DNA from: Ustilago trichophora
Lineage: Eukaryota; Basidiomycota; Ustilaginomycetes; Ustilaginales; Ustilaginaceae
NCBI GenBank assembly: GCA_900323505.1
Contig: OOIN01000021.1
Coordinates: 310,001-374,000, forward strand
DNA: 64,000 bases
Direction of reading: 5' to 3'
In this document: piece by piece, positions 9,881 through 22,700 of the stretch
How positions within the stretch are numbered: position 1 is the stretch's first letter
Layout of the letters: every line of letters begins with the position of its first letter
Program-made: the position numbers and the translations under genes
Notes under the pieces: generated by a model
The model's input: only the letters and a program-made list of their open reading frames with translations
The model's database searches: none
What the model was told of the DNA's origin: nothing

Positions 9881-12800
9881 GATGTCAGCGATGTCTTGAA
9901 TGAAGATGTGGAAGACAGGAAGACAGGAAGAAAGGCAGCTGAGGACAAAGATCAACCTCTGACGTCTCTCGCCGAACAAAGGCCCACCGACCAACACTGA
10001 CACGAACGAAGATCTTTGTGAGCAGAACAGACAAAACGACCGGCGGAGACCAGACAAAGGTGCAAGGAGCAGCGACACTCAGCAAGCTCGGTTAAAAGAA
10101 AACTAAAAGAAGCGAGGCGTGGATTGACTTGCTGCAGAGCGCCATAAATCCGGACTCCATCACTCGCTCAAAGGGCTGCCAAATCACAAACGCCAACACA
10201 AACCTTGACAAGCTCGAGCGAGAAGAAAAAAAAAACGAAAGAAAGCGCTTTTACGTGGCGAGAAGAAAGCAAAGAAGAGAGGGGACGGGATCGTGTGTGC
10301 AGATTCATGCGCTGCGTTGTGTGTTTCCTGGAGGTGCGTCTTCACGTGTGTCTTGTGTGTGTGTTTCTTCCAAAGAAAACGCAGGGTCAGAATCGTACGA
10401 CCTGAGCACAATTCTTCTTGTTGTTGATCTTCTTCCACGAGGCGCGCGACGTGGGGGAAAGAGGGACCGAAATTCACCCGGACTGCGAGTGGTTTTTCGT
10501 TGGCGTGTTAGGTCTACATTTCTATTTTTTCCCAGTCGGAAAATGTTGGATCGGGTGAGATGGGCTGCTTCATGTGCCGATTGCGATTTCTATTTACTGA
10601 TAGCATGGCAAGGTATGCGTAGGCTAGATGCAACGTCTAGAGTGTGGCCCTGCACGCCATGCTGAGGGCATAGGGTTCTTTCATCTTTTGCTCTGTTGTA
10701 CGGAGAGAGAGTAAAGGTGGATGGAATCCTAGATGCGAATGCGAGGCGAGGCGAGACGAGACGAGACGGTGTGGAATGCTTGGCAGCAAGCCCCTGGTTG
10801 AGCAGCGTCTTATTTCGCAAAACAACGTGGCAGATCGGTCAAATAGCTCAAGATAGCCGCCGCCCCCTTCTCTCCAGTGCTTTCCATGTGAGACAGACCT
10901 CACACATCGGGTACACAACACCATCGGTAAGGATCTACTTGGACCGAGAAGCTCCCTTTCAACTGCCAAGACATGCCAAAGAAGCTCCCCGAGCTGCAAC
11001 TTTGGGATTCCCGGTCTCGAGGTAAGTCTGCCAGATCTTATAGAACCCGTTTGATTGCGTCTTTTCAGCTAGCTTGACCTCGCATCGAGCAGAACCGTCA
11101 AAGCTTGGCATTGGATGTGAGGAGGTGGATCGTGATGATATGAAGCGGTACAGCATGTTGACAGCTGTCGACTGACCAGGTGTTCTGAAAGAACGCTTCT
11201 TGGATCCCTGCATTGCAACACGCACGCACGCACGAACCTGTTGGTTAGCGCGCTGTGGGTTCGGGGGCGCGTACATCAAGTCTTGGCATCCGTTTGATTT
11301 TGACGCTACAAGATGTTGATGGAGTGCGACGGATGTTTCCTTCCGATTTTTGACTTGTGATTCGAAACACGCTCTACGCTCAGGAGGCTCACCTTTGCAC
11401 ATATGCTTGATGTGGATGGCTTTGACCCGCTCTTGGCATGTCTCCGAACATGATCGTTCTCAGAAAGTAGCGTATATTCATACACAGTGATTCGCAGATC
11501 GTAGGACGAGGCTCAGAACCGTACACTACTATACGATGCAGTTTTGCGACTGGCTTTGGGGTTCGCTCGACGGTGTCAAAAAGTCGCCGAGATTTGGTCG
11601 GTGCGTGCGGGGCGGAGCATATGATGATGGATGAGAAATTTGGGGCCAAATTTTATTTATTTACTTTTTTTGGCGGCACGATGACGGTCAACGGCATCGG
11701 CTGAGCGTGTCAATTTGGGCGACCCAACGTCAATTTCGATCAACCGCTACGTCACACTCTAAAAAAGAATCCACTGTAGTTCCTCTCTTCCTCTTTTCTG
11801 TGCCGGTCAAGTCTAGAGATGCTGTGAGACAATGCCCTGAAGCAGACTCCCTCCCACACACACCCACAGAGTCTCACTTTGATCAGAGTCCAGTCTCCAG
11901 CAGGGAGAGTCGATATCGACTAGTTTTTCCATTCACTGTGCTCGCTGCCTGCTTCATCAGAGTGGTTGCCAAGAGTGGGTCATTCTGTTGAGCTCGGTGG
12001 GTCGCTAGGATCAAGTGCGTATTGTGTCAAAGAGATTCCCGAGAAAGGCTTTGAGAGATGTAAAAGGCGGAGGAGGAGGGGCTCTGCATTACCGCATGCA
12101 TGCTATTCACGTAGGCGTCGAGATTGTGGTTGGTTGATTGCAGCATGGTAGTGTTGCAATCTCCGAGACGGACGAAGCTCAACTTTAGGACCACTTGATT
12201 GATTGAGCCAAGCATTCGAAGGAATGTGTCCTTGCTCAAGATGTCCCAACATCTGCCTCTGCGTTTGTATGAATGGACGTAGAACAGCGATGCCCTCTGC
12301 TTCATCTACATTCGAGCTCATTCTACAAAGCCTCGAGCCTCAACGGGCTTATTGTCGAACCCCGACCCGAGTCTGGCTTGCGTTGCAGAGACTACAGTAG
12401 ATGGACAAGAGCCTACCGTCGGTCGGTAATCGAGCTCTTCCTCTAAGTGTGTCCAGAAAAAAAAAAAATGATAAAGGTGGCTGGCTGGCTGACGAGCTAA
12501 AAAGCGTTGGCCTCGCTTGGCATCACCGAGGTCTTGGCACCGCCCACGCCGCCCACACGCGCCCCTCAAATTGTCACCCTCCATCCTCCATCCTCCTCCT
12601 CCTCCTAACCCTCCTCAAGTCTCCCGTTCCAACCCTCCCACTTCTCTCTTCTCTCTCCTTTCTCATATGAAGAAAGACGCCTTCTTCCTCTCCACCTCAT
12701 CCCTCCTGTTCCACCGTCCCGCCATTTCTTTCTGTCCTTGCGAATGTTCCGAAGCACACTCACACAGCCAGCACAACCGACCCACCCTGTGACACTACCA

Positions 12801-12997
12801 TGATCACTTCCGACTACAGCTTGTAGAGGTACCATAACCATCCCTTTCCAGCCACCCAGCTTCAAGCTAGCGAACCCTTTGCGACAAAACCCTCGATCAA
12901 CACCATCAACGCAACTCCCGCTTGCCATATACCCCCCGGTACTCTTCCTTCCCTGCATCATCATCTTTGCATTTCGTCACTTGCTAGACAGTCCAAC
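9881..12997. other. Long intergenic region between the ALDH gene and ptn1
   Basis: A 3.1-kb stretch with no recognisable large gene. Contents seen: GA- and GT-rich low-complexity DNA at about 10,220-10,380; a short spliceable frame at 10,973-11,175 with GTAAGT donor and TTTTCAG acceptor (see findings); an AT-rich patch at 11,650-11,670; and a strongly C/T-rich tract at about 12,585-12,790 that is probably ptn1 promoter or leader. Longer frames here (10,129-10,665 plus; 10,959-11,402 minus) lack any recognisable motif. Non-coding or rapidly evolving small genes remain possible. Confidence 0.4.
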
Positions 12998-15586
12998 ATG
13001 GCCTCCATCGCACGCCGTATCGTCAGCGGCCAAAAGGCCCGCTTCAAGGATCCTCTCCTCGACCTTGATCTCGATCTCACCTATGTTACGGACCACATCA
13101 TCATCATGGGCTTCCCTGCCTCGGGTGTCCAGTCGCTCTACCGCAACAAACGCTCCGATGTGCGCCGCTTCCTCGACAAGCGTCACGACGATCTCTACCG
13201 CGTCTACAACTTTTGTCCAGTCACAGAAAACTCCTATGATGCCGACGAATTCTACGGCAGGGTTTCGCGCTTCCCCTTTCCAGATCACCACGTCCCGCCA
13301 CTCAGTCTCATTCCTCTCTTCGTCGCCGACATTACCGAGTATCTCGAGTCTGATCCCGACGCCACGGCCGTCATTCACTGCAAGGCAGGCAAAGGAAGAT
13401 CAGGAACCATGACGTGCTGCTACCTCGTCTCCCTCCCATACCTCCCCACGGCACCCACCAGCATCAAAAATTACAGCAAGATGCAGCGCCCACCAAATCA
13501 GTCCGTCACCCCTCCTTTGGCTACCATTGCCTCTGCCGATGATCGACAACAGCAGCAGCAGCAGCCTTCGATCCAGACGCAACAGCACACCTTGCAGCCA
13601 CTGGACGAACAGGCTCCTCAGCCTCCAGCACGCAGCAGCAGCATGACGCTGCAACTTCCTCGTTCAGCCGCCTGGGCCAACGCCAACGCATCGTCCACGG
13701 ATGCTTCCTACGTCCCTCCCTCGGCAAGCGGCACACTTCGTCGCAGACCCTCGCTCGCTCCAGAACAGAGCATCATTCGCAACGACGATCACGATCCCGA
13801 AGTTGAAATCCAGCAGATCTCCCAACGCCTCCAGACCATCTTTGACCTGCACACCGAGCGTCGCATGAAGCCTCAGCCCAAGACCGTTGGGCGTCAACGT
13901 GCACGCTCCAACGCTGCTGGTCTTCGTCCTTCGGCACACTCGACCGGCGCCATGCCCTCTGCTGCAGCATCTACCGTCTCGCTCCGCGCGCTGGGCGCCG
14001 GTCCCGCAGGCCGCAGCTGTGACGCTCTCCACATGTCCGCTCACAGTGCCAACGATTTTAGCAACATGAGCCTTCACTCTCGTTATGCTACGCACAGCAG
14101 AGCCAGCACGAGCATGTCGCAGAATTTCGACCCGCGATACAGCCAAGATGTGAGCACTTCGATGGTGGACACTTCCAGCAACTACCCTGGTATTCAGGAC
14201 CACGACGATGACTCGGTCGCTGTCAACCAGAACACCGAAGACCACAGCGACACAAAGAAACCCAAGATGGGCGTTTCCATCCCGTCTCAGCGTAGATGGG
14301 TGGGCTACTGGACACGTATCCTATCCGGCCGAGATGCACGCCTATCCATGACTTCGACAGTGCGTCAGCCTCGACGACAGATTCGCATCACCCGCATCTC
14401 TGTCGAGCGTCGCGATGCTTCCCACACAAAGAGTAGCCAGGGTTGGCTCGAGCGTCTCGTCCCCCACTCTGATTCTCTCAGCGTCCAGCTGGTGCGATAC
14501 CAAGATACGCTCGTCGACCGCCTCGAGAGTTGGGAAAGGCATGCCCGACGACGAGCAAAAGCTTTCGGTCAGCACGACCCTTCCGGCCTCGCCGGAGACC
14601 TCGACGCCGAACAGCAGCAGCAAAAGCAGTACCTCAAGACCTTACGCAGAAAGGCTTCGGATCTGCACTGCTGGGATGGGAACAAGTTTGGCGAGGAGCA
14701 CGAGACCAAGATTGGCAATTGGGGGGTGTGCGTCAATGCCGAAGCGGAAAGAGCGAGGGCTTTTGACTGGAGAGATGATCAGCCTCAGTTGAAGTATTTT
14801 GCGCTCTTGCCTGAGAGCCAGCCTCGTGTTGCCATGGATGGAGATACAGATGGCAAGGGTAAGGAGAAGATGTGGAAATACACTTTCGAGCCGCAAGAAG
14901 AAAGCGGCAAGGGTCGACACTCTTCCACCTCAAGCGCTGATTCAGGCTACTACTCGTCGGGTGGACCTTCTCCGTCTGAAGGTGCCGCTGGTGCCACTTG
15001 GAACAATAGCAACGGTGCGCCCGAAGCGAGGAACAACCACCTCGCTCCCCCAGCCACCCACACTGCCATCGACGCATCTAAACCAACCCAAGAAGGCCCT
15101 TTGCGAAGGATCACCCGCAAAGCATCCGGAATCTTCTCCCGCCCTTCTGCCAGCGATCTCGCTCGCAAACCCAGCCCAGAAGAAATTACTCCACCCTCAT
15201 CCACCGCCTACCTCCCTAACACTGCCACCCACTCTTCTTCCTCTTCCTCCTCCACCTCCCCACCTCTATTCGTGGGGCAAGTGTTGGACGCAGATCGAGA
15301 GGTATGCGTCAAAGTGCTAGTCGGACGCACGGGTAGCAAGCACGCCAAGTTGCCCGACATTGCCAGCGCAGGATGGTGCTGGTTTATCCCTTCCTTTGAA
15401 GACCCAGATGCTGGGGTGGCTGGTATGGCTAGAGTCGGGGCAAGGACAAAGATCAGATTTGACAAGGACGAGATTGATTTCAGGAAAGAACCTTTGGGCC
15501 TGGTTGCGGTCGAGGTCGAATGGGAGTGGGTCAGTGTCGGGGTGGATGAGGAAGAGGAGAGTCTGAGTGATGATGGGCCCTATTAA
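12998..15586 (+). CDS. ptn1: PTEN-family phosphoinositide 3-phosphatase, long fungal form
   Basis: An 862-aa lipid phosphatase expected to remove the 3-phosphate of PIP3 at the membrane. The N-terminus follows PTEN closely: D-L-D-L-T-Y-V then I-I-M-G-F-P-A, Y-R-N, and the catalytic loop [10 protein letters not shown] with C128 and R134 (human C124/R130). The two lysines of the loop that define PIP3 preference are retained; serine replaces the threonine after arginine. A region of several hundred residues, rich in Ser/Gln/Pro and including a poly-Gln run, separates the phosphatase from a C-terminal part that ends in C2-like beta strands (about 755-845). It is twice the length of human PTEN. 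Stop at 15584; csn5 follows in the same direction. From memory, U. maydis has a characterised PTEN homologue, ptn1. Confidence 0.93.
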   Translation: MASIARRIVSGQKARFKDPLLDLDLDLTYVTDHIIIMGFPASGVQSLYRNKRSDVRRFLDKRHDDLYRVYNFCPVTENSYDADEFYGRVSRFPFPDHHVPPLSLIPLFVADITEYLESDPDATAVIHCKAGKGRSGTMTCCYLVSLPYLPTAPTSIKNYSKMQRPPNQSVTPPLATIASADDRQQQQQQPSIQTQQHTLQPLDEQAPQPPARSSSMTLQLPRSAAWANANASSTDASYVPPSASGTLRRRPSLAPEQSIIRNDDHDPEVEIQQISQRLQTIFDLHTERRMKPQPKTVGRQRARSNAAGLRPSAHSTGAMPSAAASTVSLRALGAGPAGRSCDALHMSAHSANDFSNMSLHSRYATHSRASTSMSQNFDPRYSQDVSTSMVDTSSNYPGIQDHDDDSVAVNQNTEDHSDTKKPKMGVSIPSQRRWVGYWTRILSGRDARLSMTSTVRQPRRQIRITRISVERRDASHTKSSQGWLERLVPHSDSLSVQLVRYQDTLVDRLESWERHARRRAKAFGQHDPSGLAGDLDAEQQQQKQYLKTLRRKASDLHCWDGNKFGEEHETKIGNWGVCVNAEAERARAFDWRDDQPQLKYFALLPESQPRVAMDGDTDGKGKEKMWKYTFEPQEESGKGRHSSTSSADSGYYSSGGPSPSEGAAGATWNNSNGAPEARNNHLAPPATHTAIDASKPTQEGPLRRITRKASGIFSRPSASDLARKPSPEEITPPSSTAYLPNTATHSSSSSSSTSPPLFVGQVLDADREVCVKVLVGRTGSKHAKLPDIASAGWCWFIPSFEDPDAGVAGMARVGARTKIRFDKDEIDFRKEPLGLVAVEVEWEWVSVGVDEEEESLSDDGPY
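13547..13564 (+). repeat. CAA/CAG run coding poly-glutamine in ptn1
   Basis: A short CAG microsatellite gives about six consecutive glutamines just after the phosphatase domain, in the disordered linker. Confidence 0.8.
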
Positions 15587-16094
15587 CACATATAGAGAGA
15601 TAGACAATGTAAACTTGATATTGATTGACAGATCCCCTTGTTTGTTCAAAGACAGAGCGAGTGTCCGAAGCGAAGATGGTAGCTTGATGGTGGTGAGGAG
15701 AGTCGATGCTGTCTCTGTGCCGGAAATTTTGAATTTGTTAGGGTGCAGTATGCAACACTTTGGGGCGAAAAACTGCAGAGGCTGGGTGGAGGCTTTGACT
15801 GCGCATCGCTCGAGCCACATCTCTAGCTGCGCTCAATCATTGCATATCGCCTTTCTTCCACACTTCCATCTCTGCATCGCTTCACATCAAGGGAACGCCT
15901 CTACATCCTTTGCGCAGCAACAGTTCCTTCTATTTCTTGTCACAGAACCAGATCCGGTCCCGGACAGCAAGCAATCCTTTCCCCGGTGTCGTCGTGAGAT
16001 AGCCAAGCTCTTCGGCCACCCCTCTTCCGATTCGAAGGCCCACAAACCCCCTTCGTGGCACATTGCTCATCATCATAGCCCCACCACTCACATC
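15587..16094. other. Intergenic: ptn1 to csn5
   Basis: A 508-bp gap whose second half is pyrimidine-rich and is likely the csn5 leader. The csn5 frame stays open upstream to 15,567 but carries no domain. Confidence 0.5.
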
Positions 16095-17270
16095 ATGGCT
16101 GCATCTTCATCTTCCTCCGCCTCGATGGCGCGAGCAAATTTCGAACTGAACAATGACATAATCCCACTCTCCTCGTCGACTCTCGATTCCATCTTCTCCT
16201 ACGACTCTGAAGCGCAACGCGCCATCCTACGCTCGCAGCCGTGGGAAACGGACCCGCACTTTTTTGTCAAGGTCCGCATCTCTGCCGTTGCACTCATCAA
16301 GATGGTCATGCACGCTCGTTCCGGCGGCATTTACGAGATCATGGGTCTGATGCAGGGCAAAATCGACGTTGCCAACCGCACGCTGTACGTCATGGATTCG
16401 TTCGCCCTGCCGGTCGAAGGTACAGAAACACGAGTCAACGCGCAGAACGAAGCCTACGAGTACATGGTACAGTATCTCGACCATTCCAAAGAGGTCGGAC
16501 GATTGGAAAACGTTGTCGGATGGTATCATTCTCATCCAGGCTACGGATGCTGGTTGTCAGGCATCGACGTAAACACCCAACGCACCAACCAACAATTCCA
16601 AGATCCATTTGTAGCAATCGTCATCGATCCCAACCGCACCATCAGCAGTGGCAAAGTCGACATTGGAGCCTTTCGAACTTTTCCCGAGGGCTACACGCCT
16701 CCTTCCACCTCCTCTGTTGCCGGTGAGGAGCAGAGCATTCCTCTGGCCAAGATCGAAGATTTCGGAGTCCACGCTAGTCAATACTACCCTCTCGAAGTCG
16801 AGCATTTCAAATCTAGCCTCGACACCAAGCTGCTGGACCTGCTGTGGAACAAATACTGGCAGAATACACTGTCTCAATCCCCTCTCGTGACCAATAGGGC
16901 GTATACTACCGATCAGATTGCCGATTTGGCCGAAAAGTTGGCTCAGACCAATGCAAACGTACTTAACAGGAATTCGAGCAGTTCGGTTCCTTTTACCCCT
17001 ACCGCTGGTGGTTCCTCTTCCTCATCCGGAGCCACAAAGGGCGATATTGATCCGTCCTCGATCATCGGTGAAAAAGAATCAAACACATCAGCATCACAGC
17101 AAGACGCATCAAGCTTGGCACAGGACCTTTACAAGAAATCCAAATCTTCCACTCTAACTCGCGCTTGCAACGATGCTAAAAAATTGGCTAGCGAAGCAAA
17201 TCATGGTTTGCTTACCATCCAACTCAAGAATGCGCTTTTTAACCAGTCCACTACTTCCACCGCTTTCTAA
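16095..17270 (+). CDS. csn5: COP9 signalosome subunit 5 (deneddylase)
   Basis: A 391-aa JAMM-motif metalloprotease that removes Nedd8 from cullins and so tunes SCF ubiquitin ligases. The zinc site is complete: E81 in G-G-I-Y-E-I-M-G, then H145-S-H147-P-G-Y-G-C-W-L-S155-G-I-D158, the H-x-H-x7-S-x2-D signature of CSN5. The cysteine C152 and the insertion context separate it from the proteasome subunit Rpn11. ATG 16095 sits in a CATC-ATGG context and starts a Ser-rich leader of about 15 residues before the MPN domain. It converges with the cyclin gene, with 295 bp between stops. Its presence implies a COP9 signalosome in this fungus. Confidence 0.96.
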   Translation: MAASSSSSASMARANFELNNDIIPLSSSTLDSIFSYDSEAQRAILRSQPWETDPHFFVKVRISAVALIKMVMHARSGGIYEIMGLMQGKIDVANRTLYVMDSFALPVEGTETRVNAQNEAYEYMVQYLDHSKEVGRLENVVGWYHSHPGYGCWLSGIDVNTQRTNQQFQDPFVAIVIDPNRTISSGKVDIGAFRTFPEGYTPPSTSSVAGEEQSIPLAKIEDFGVHASQYYPLEVEHFKSSLDTKLLDLLWNKYWQNTLSQSPLVTNRAYTTDQIADLAEKLAQTNANVLNRNSSSSVPFTPTAGGSSSSSGATKGDIDPSSIIGEKESNTSASQQDASSLAQDLYKKSKSSTLTRACNDAKKLASEANHGLLTIQLKNALFNQSTTSTAF

Positions 17271-17565
17271 GCATATTTTGTCATGATGGGAAACACAAGT
17301 TATTCGAGATTCACGTCAATGGTAACCTTAGAAGTAACAGTGTATTGAGACCGAATCAAAAAAGTGGATTTTATCAACTGTGCAAAGAGTCTACACCAAT
17401 AGCAAATGCAAAGCCATGTATGTGTATATATGTCATGATGATGATGATGCGGAAGATCCAAGAGAAAAAGAGGGGGAGAGATATGAACTAGGAAAAAAGT
17501 CAAGATGGGATAAGGATGGGATGGACGAACAAGATTGCATGCTAAAAAATTAAGAGAGGTTTCTT

Positions 17566-19704
17566 CTAAAACGTCTCGGTAGCTTCATAAGCATTGGTGA
17601 CATCACGAAGAACTTGTCGGGTATCTTTTGCATTAGCGCCCGCCTTGACATGATCAAGCAGCTGCACGTGATGCTCTCCGTACACCTCGGCTTCCAAGTC
17701 CTCCTCCTCCTCATCGTCATCGTGAGCATACGAGACGGTATCGTCTCCATCAACCTCGGCGTTCTGACTTGGCTCGGCGTCAAAGTGCGCCTGACCTTGG
17801 TTACCAGCCGCCGGAGTATTGGCACGCGAAGAAGAGACGGGCGACTGTTCGGGTCGCTCAATGCACTTCCTATCGTACAGATCTACGCGAAGAACGTTGA
17901 GGTCCTGCTGCTCGTCTACACCCACAACACCCTCGGGGAACGATTTGTGAGCCCAGTCAATGACGTAAGTCGAGGCGCGCATAAACTTTTTGTGGGCATA
18001 CTTCTTGTGGAAGAAGTGGTGCGTGATGGGTCGCAACACGTAGTCGAGCATGATCTCGGCAGTACCCAGCAGCTCCTGCTCCGAATAGGTAGAGTAGTGC
18101 ACCAGGGTCGGGGTCCACTCGCCACGTTCGAGCACCTCGCGGGCGAGCCAGACCGAGGCGGCGGCGACGAGCGAAGGCGGATGCTCCATGAGACGGTAGT
18201 CGAGCAACGAGATCTCCATAAAGTACTTGGCGACGGTACGCGTCTGAATGTCGTAGTTGTCAGCCTTGCTGATACGACGGAGAAAGTTCATGGGGTTGGC
18301 GTACGACATGCTAAAGTCGAGCACCTTGAGCACGTATCGCTCGGCACGGAGAATCTCGACGTCGGTGTAACCGCCATCGGCGAGGTGGTAAAAGTTCTGG
18401 ATCGAGGGGCACATGACCTCTTCGTACTTGGATGCGATGAACATGGCGGTGACACCGACGAGCTGGAGCTTGGACAGCGAGATGGTACGTCGCGACAGGA
18501 AGCGGTCGATGATGTTGACGGCGAGGTACAGAGTCTCGGGGAGCAGGCGGAACTTGGCGTGGATGTCAACGAGCCAGTCGACGAGGATGGCACGGACGTC
18601 CCAGTTGATCTCTTCTTGGAGCGACATGTAGTCGCCATTGGGCATGTTGATGATCTCGAGCTCCTTCATGTACTCAAAGATGTCGTTGACGTACTCGGCA
18701 ACCATGAGCGGGTCCTCGGCATCCTCAGCATCGAGGTCCTCCCATCCTTCATCCTTCGCAGGCTTGGTGGCTTCGGTCTTGAGACGCTTGGCCTGTGGCG
18801 CCTCCATCTTGTCGTCAGTGTCGTGGACCTCGTTGAGCTGGGTCTTGGACGACCGCGATGCAACGGCGACAGGAGCGGCAGCGACAGAGGTGGTGGAAGC
18901 ATCACGTCGAAGACCAGTCTGGGAATTGCCCGAGGTAGTGCGGGCCATGGACCCCTTGCGAGCAGCAACAGCAGCCGAGGTGGTGGTGGTGGTGGTGGTG
19001 GTGGTGGCAGCGGATGTTGATCTCGACGTCGCTGCTGGGATGCCTGACGTTGTGGAAGCAGTGGTGCCGACAGCACGTCTCGAAGCTCGGAAGGGTCGGT
19101 CAGCAGCATCGGCGGCGGTAGCGGCGGTGGTCGCGTTGGAAGCTGTGGTAGGTCGAGTACGGACGACGCGACGAGCAGCGCCGATGCCAGTGGTAGTGGT
19201 GGTGGTGGTGGAAGCGGTGGTGGCGACGGCAACGGCGGATCGTGTCGAGGTGGATGCCGAGGTGGTGGCGCGAGGTTTGATGGCGTCTTTGAGAGCAGCT
19301 TTGCCCTTGTCGTCGTTGCCAGCCATGGTGTTACGCGTGCGGTTGGCATTGGTCAAGTCGCCTAGCGCGGCCCTCTTCCGAGTTCCGAGAACACCAGAGG
19401 CGGCGGAAGCGGCCGAGGCTTTTGTGGCCGCAGTCACGGTGGAGGCGGGCTTGGAAGGACCAGCATCGGCGGCACCACCTTCAAGGCCGTAGCGTGTGCT
19501 TCTTGACGAGACGCCGGCAACACCTGCGTTCTCCTTGGCCTGAGCTCCAGTGGCAGAGGCGGTGCTTCGTGTCCGCAATGGGATGCGACGGGATGCCTGT
19601 TTGTCGACGCGATGAAACGACGATCAGTATGTGTTGCAAAAGCGGCAGCATTCGCAGAGCAGCTGGAGGTGGAGGTGGCAGACACTTACGAGGTTCTGAG
19701 ACAT
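17566..19704 (-). CDS. B-type (mitotic) cyclin, two exons
   Basis: A 681-aa G2/M cyclin that activates Cdk1. Proposed structure: exon 1 19704-19690 (M-S-Q-N-L), intron 19689-19597 with GTAAGT donor and CAG acceptor (93 bp), exon 2 19596-17566. The exon 2 frame alone has no ATG near its start, and splicing joins the two in frame. A destruction box R-A-A-L-G-D-L-T-N lies at residues 80-88. The cyclin core follows a long Thr/Ala/Ser-rich N-terminal region and contains D-W-L-V-D-I-H-A-K-F and N-I-I-D-R-F-L-S, then the second cyclin fold with H-P-P-S-L-V-A-A-A-S-V. U. maydis has two B cyclins, clb1 and clb2; I cannot say which this is, so no symbol is given. Confidence 0.93.
18979..19007 (+). repeat. 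GGT trinucleotide run coding poly-threonine in the B cyclin
   Basis: A GGT microsatellite on the plus strand reads as consecutive ACC threonine codons in the cyclin's low-complexity N-terminal half. It is likely length-variable between strains. Confidence 0.85.
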
Positions 19705-22700
19705 GATGAATATGCTTGTAGTATAGACTTAGATGAAAGGATGTCGTTGAAGTCGTCGTGTCAGGCTGAGGGTCGCGTCAAACAACGGACGCGAACAGAG
19801 CCGGGCGTCGCGACGATGACGGCGGAAGGGATGATGCAAGAGTTGCGAAATACAAGTCAGTTTGAGGACATGGAGGTATAGATGCTGGCAAGTTGACGCG
19901 AGAGGTAGAAGCAGGGCTGGAGAGATGGTGGACGAGGAAGCAAGCAGACGCGATCGAATCGTGACGAGCAGAAGCGATGCAGAGTGGAAGAATTGCAAGT
20001 GATGCCGAGAGTAGATGATGCCAAGAGACGAAGCCAGGAGCAGTTGGACGTGATAGGGGACCAAAGGAAGATGTAGAGAGGAGTGGGGATGAAGATGGAG
20101 TGAGGATGAAGGAAGAGGGTGGAGTGAGGACAAGAGTCAAAGAGGCTTGCTCGTCTGAGTGAAGCAAGCAGAGAGGGAAGAAAGGAGGCGCAAGAAAAAG
20201 AGGCAGTGGAGAGGCACAAAGTGGAAAATGATTACAACACGGCGCCAGGCACTACCAGCCACGACGGGCAAACCAATTCAAAATCCCTACGTGACCAAGG
20301 CGACTGGCGTTCGTGGTGAATTGAAATCCCAAAATTCCACGAAAATGGCACTTGTCTCTCTCTTTCTCTCTCTCTGAAGAGCCAGACACGAACAGAAATC
20401 GCGAGGCTGCGTGTCGCAATCCAAAGCCGCGAGCATCGAGCGCCAAATTCCTTAGGCTACGCTGCTCATCGCGATCTGCAACCGGCGAAAATCCACCAAA
20501 AAAAATCAGAAATTACGCTCGAAATTCTCGAATTTCCAGCCTATTTTTCTTGGAACAACGCCAAAATCCAAGGCGGCAGACAGGCAGAAGCTGAGATTCA
20601 ACTTCCACTCGGCTTCTCGCTGGCCTTTTTTCGGGATTTGTTAGATTTAAGCGGAAGGCTGCTTTCTTGCTTCCTTGCTCCTTAAAACATCACTGGCCTC
20701 GCCATCTTGTCGACGGAGTGAGCTGCAGTGTTGGGGTAGGAGAGTCGGTGAAAGAGGCTATAGGCATCCCTGATAGTAGTACGGGCTATGTGCAGCTTGC
20801 AGAAGAACGAGATAGCGCCAAGTGCAATGGAAGCGGCTTCAGCCGGGACAATGAGAAGGAGGACCGAGGAACAAACGGAGCAAGACAAGACACGAGACGA
20901 GGCCATGTAGAAGCTGGCAGTGGCATGCTACTCACCTTGAGAGGAGCGATGTCGGGATAAAGGCTTTGAAAGAGGAACTTTAAGTGCAGATGGTCAAAGG
21001 TTGTTGTTTGAGCGTCTTGTGTTGCTTGAGGTCAGGTTGGCGGAATGAAGCTCGAGCTGGTAAAGGGTCGCTTGTCGATTGCGATGTTGATGGTAGTCGA
21101 GTGATAAGAGTGTGGTGTATCGTAAGATGTGCTGAATGAGTTTGTAAAGGATACAGCTAGGCTGGACTCTACGGTGTCTCCAAGCTTCAGTCGACGGCAG
21201 CCAAATAGTGTCTATGTCTACTACGACGGCCAGCGTGAGCTTCGCGCGTTGAGTGGCGAGGAGATAGAGATGTGAAGAGAGGAGTGGTGACGAGGAGAGG
21301 GAGAGGCGGTCGGCAAAGAGAAGGGTGGTGGGGAACGTGAGGATGGTGAGTCTTGAGAACGTGTAGGTGAAGGGAGTGAGAAAGGCTAGGCGGAGACAAG
21401 TCAAGTCATTGTCTGAGACACGATCTCTCTCTCTCAGCTGTGTCGAGGAAGCTGTTGTGAAATTGTATTTGTGTGCGTGTCTGTCGTCCGTATGCTTTGT
21501 TGGTCGATTCTACAAGTGTACAGTACAAGCCCGTAATTAAAGTTGACAGTCCGGGCTGCATGCAAACAGACGGATTCGACTTGGGTTCTTCGTCAAGGGC
21601 AATACAAGCTGTCTCGCTCTCACTGCGCTCTCTCTCTCTCCCTCTCTCTCTCCCTGAATCGCGTAGAGCGCCTAGCGGGTCGTGGGCGTGGATGCGATTC
21701 GTGTCGTATTTGTGACTTTATCCAGAGGTGCATAGTATTTGCCAAGCGCTTATTCGCACGCTAACCGTTCAAAATACATGACACATACACGCTTCCAAAT
21801 CCTCAGTCGACGAGGCGCAACCCGTGTCGGCATTACAAACACCGTGGCAGCAATACAATCAAGCGCGAGCGTGGTAAGAGTAGGTGTGACACCGTCTATC
21901 TCTGTCTCTCACTACGTCACCTTTGACCTCTGGACGAGTGAGGATTCGGTCAGGCTACTGGAGCTGATTACATCTTGGCAATGGTGAATCGCACCTAGCC
22001 CAGTGTGTAGCTGATGTCGATTGCATTTGACACTAGGTTTCGAGTCTCCTTTGTGCTGCTTCCGAGCAAGCTTTGAATGCATTGAGATGCTTTGACCGTG
22101 TACAGCTCTTCGAAGCTTGATCCTTGTTCAAGATGGCCTTTCTTTCCCCCCATCCTTCGTCTGCGGCGTGGCGGTGAACATGCAGCTAATGATCTCGGTC
22201 CAGTGTTGGTGTCGTCGATGCTGTAATGCAACTGACCTCGACACATCAGGCTGACCTCATTTTGTGCACCTGATTCGTGCAGATTGCTCGTTCTCATCAG
22301 CGTGGGGTATGTAAGAAGAGAATAAAGAAAGGGTCGAGGACGAGAAAAGGCTAAAATGGAAAAGTTGCTACGCCATCTCGTTGCAAAAAAAAACAGGCTC
22401 CAAAATTCCCACTGCTCGGCAATTCTGGCCGGCCAAATAACAGATCTGGAAGAAAGAAGGCACAGAAAAAAAAAACCCCTCCACATTGAAAGCACGCGCG
22501 ACGCGGGTCGAACATCACGTGCCTTTGCAGTGCTTTTCTTTTCTGGTGAGAGCACCGCCCTTCGACATGCTCTGGTCTTTACCATACCTTCTAAGGCGCA
22601 GACGACGCTACAGGAAGGACGGAAAGGAAACTGGAGACCACTATGACGCTGCAATCGACATGCTATGGTGTCGGCGTGTCGCGGTCTTGACTGCACGCGT

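Noticed and set aside
9881..10078. Longer N-terminus for the Msc7-like ALDH
   Set aside because: Adds 66 Cys/Leu/Ser-rich residues; ATG 9880 gives a length near Msc7 and a normal membrane anchor.
10129..10665. 178-codon plus-strand frame in the ALDH-ptn1 gap
   Set aside because: Low-complexity GA/GT-rich DNA, Arg/Lys-rich translation, no motif and no alignment to anything recognised.
17614..19020. 468-codon frame antisense to the B cyclin
   Set aside because: Exact antisense shadow of conserved cyclin codons; Val/Leu/Gly-rich with no motif.
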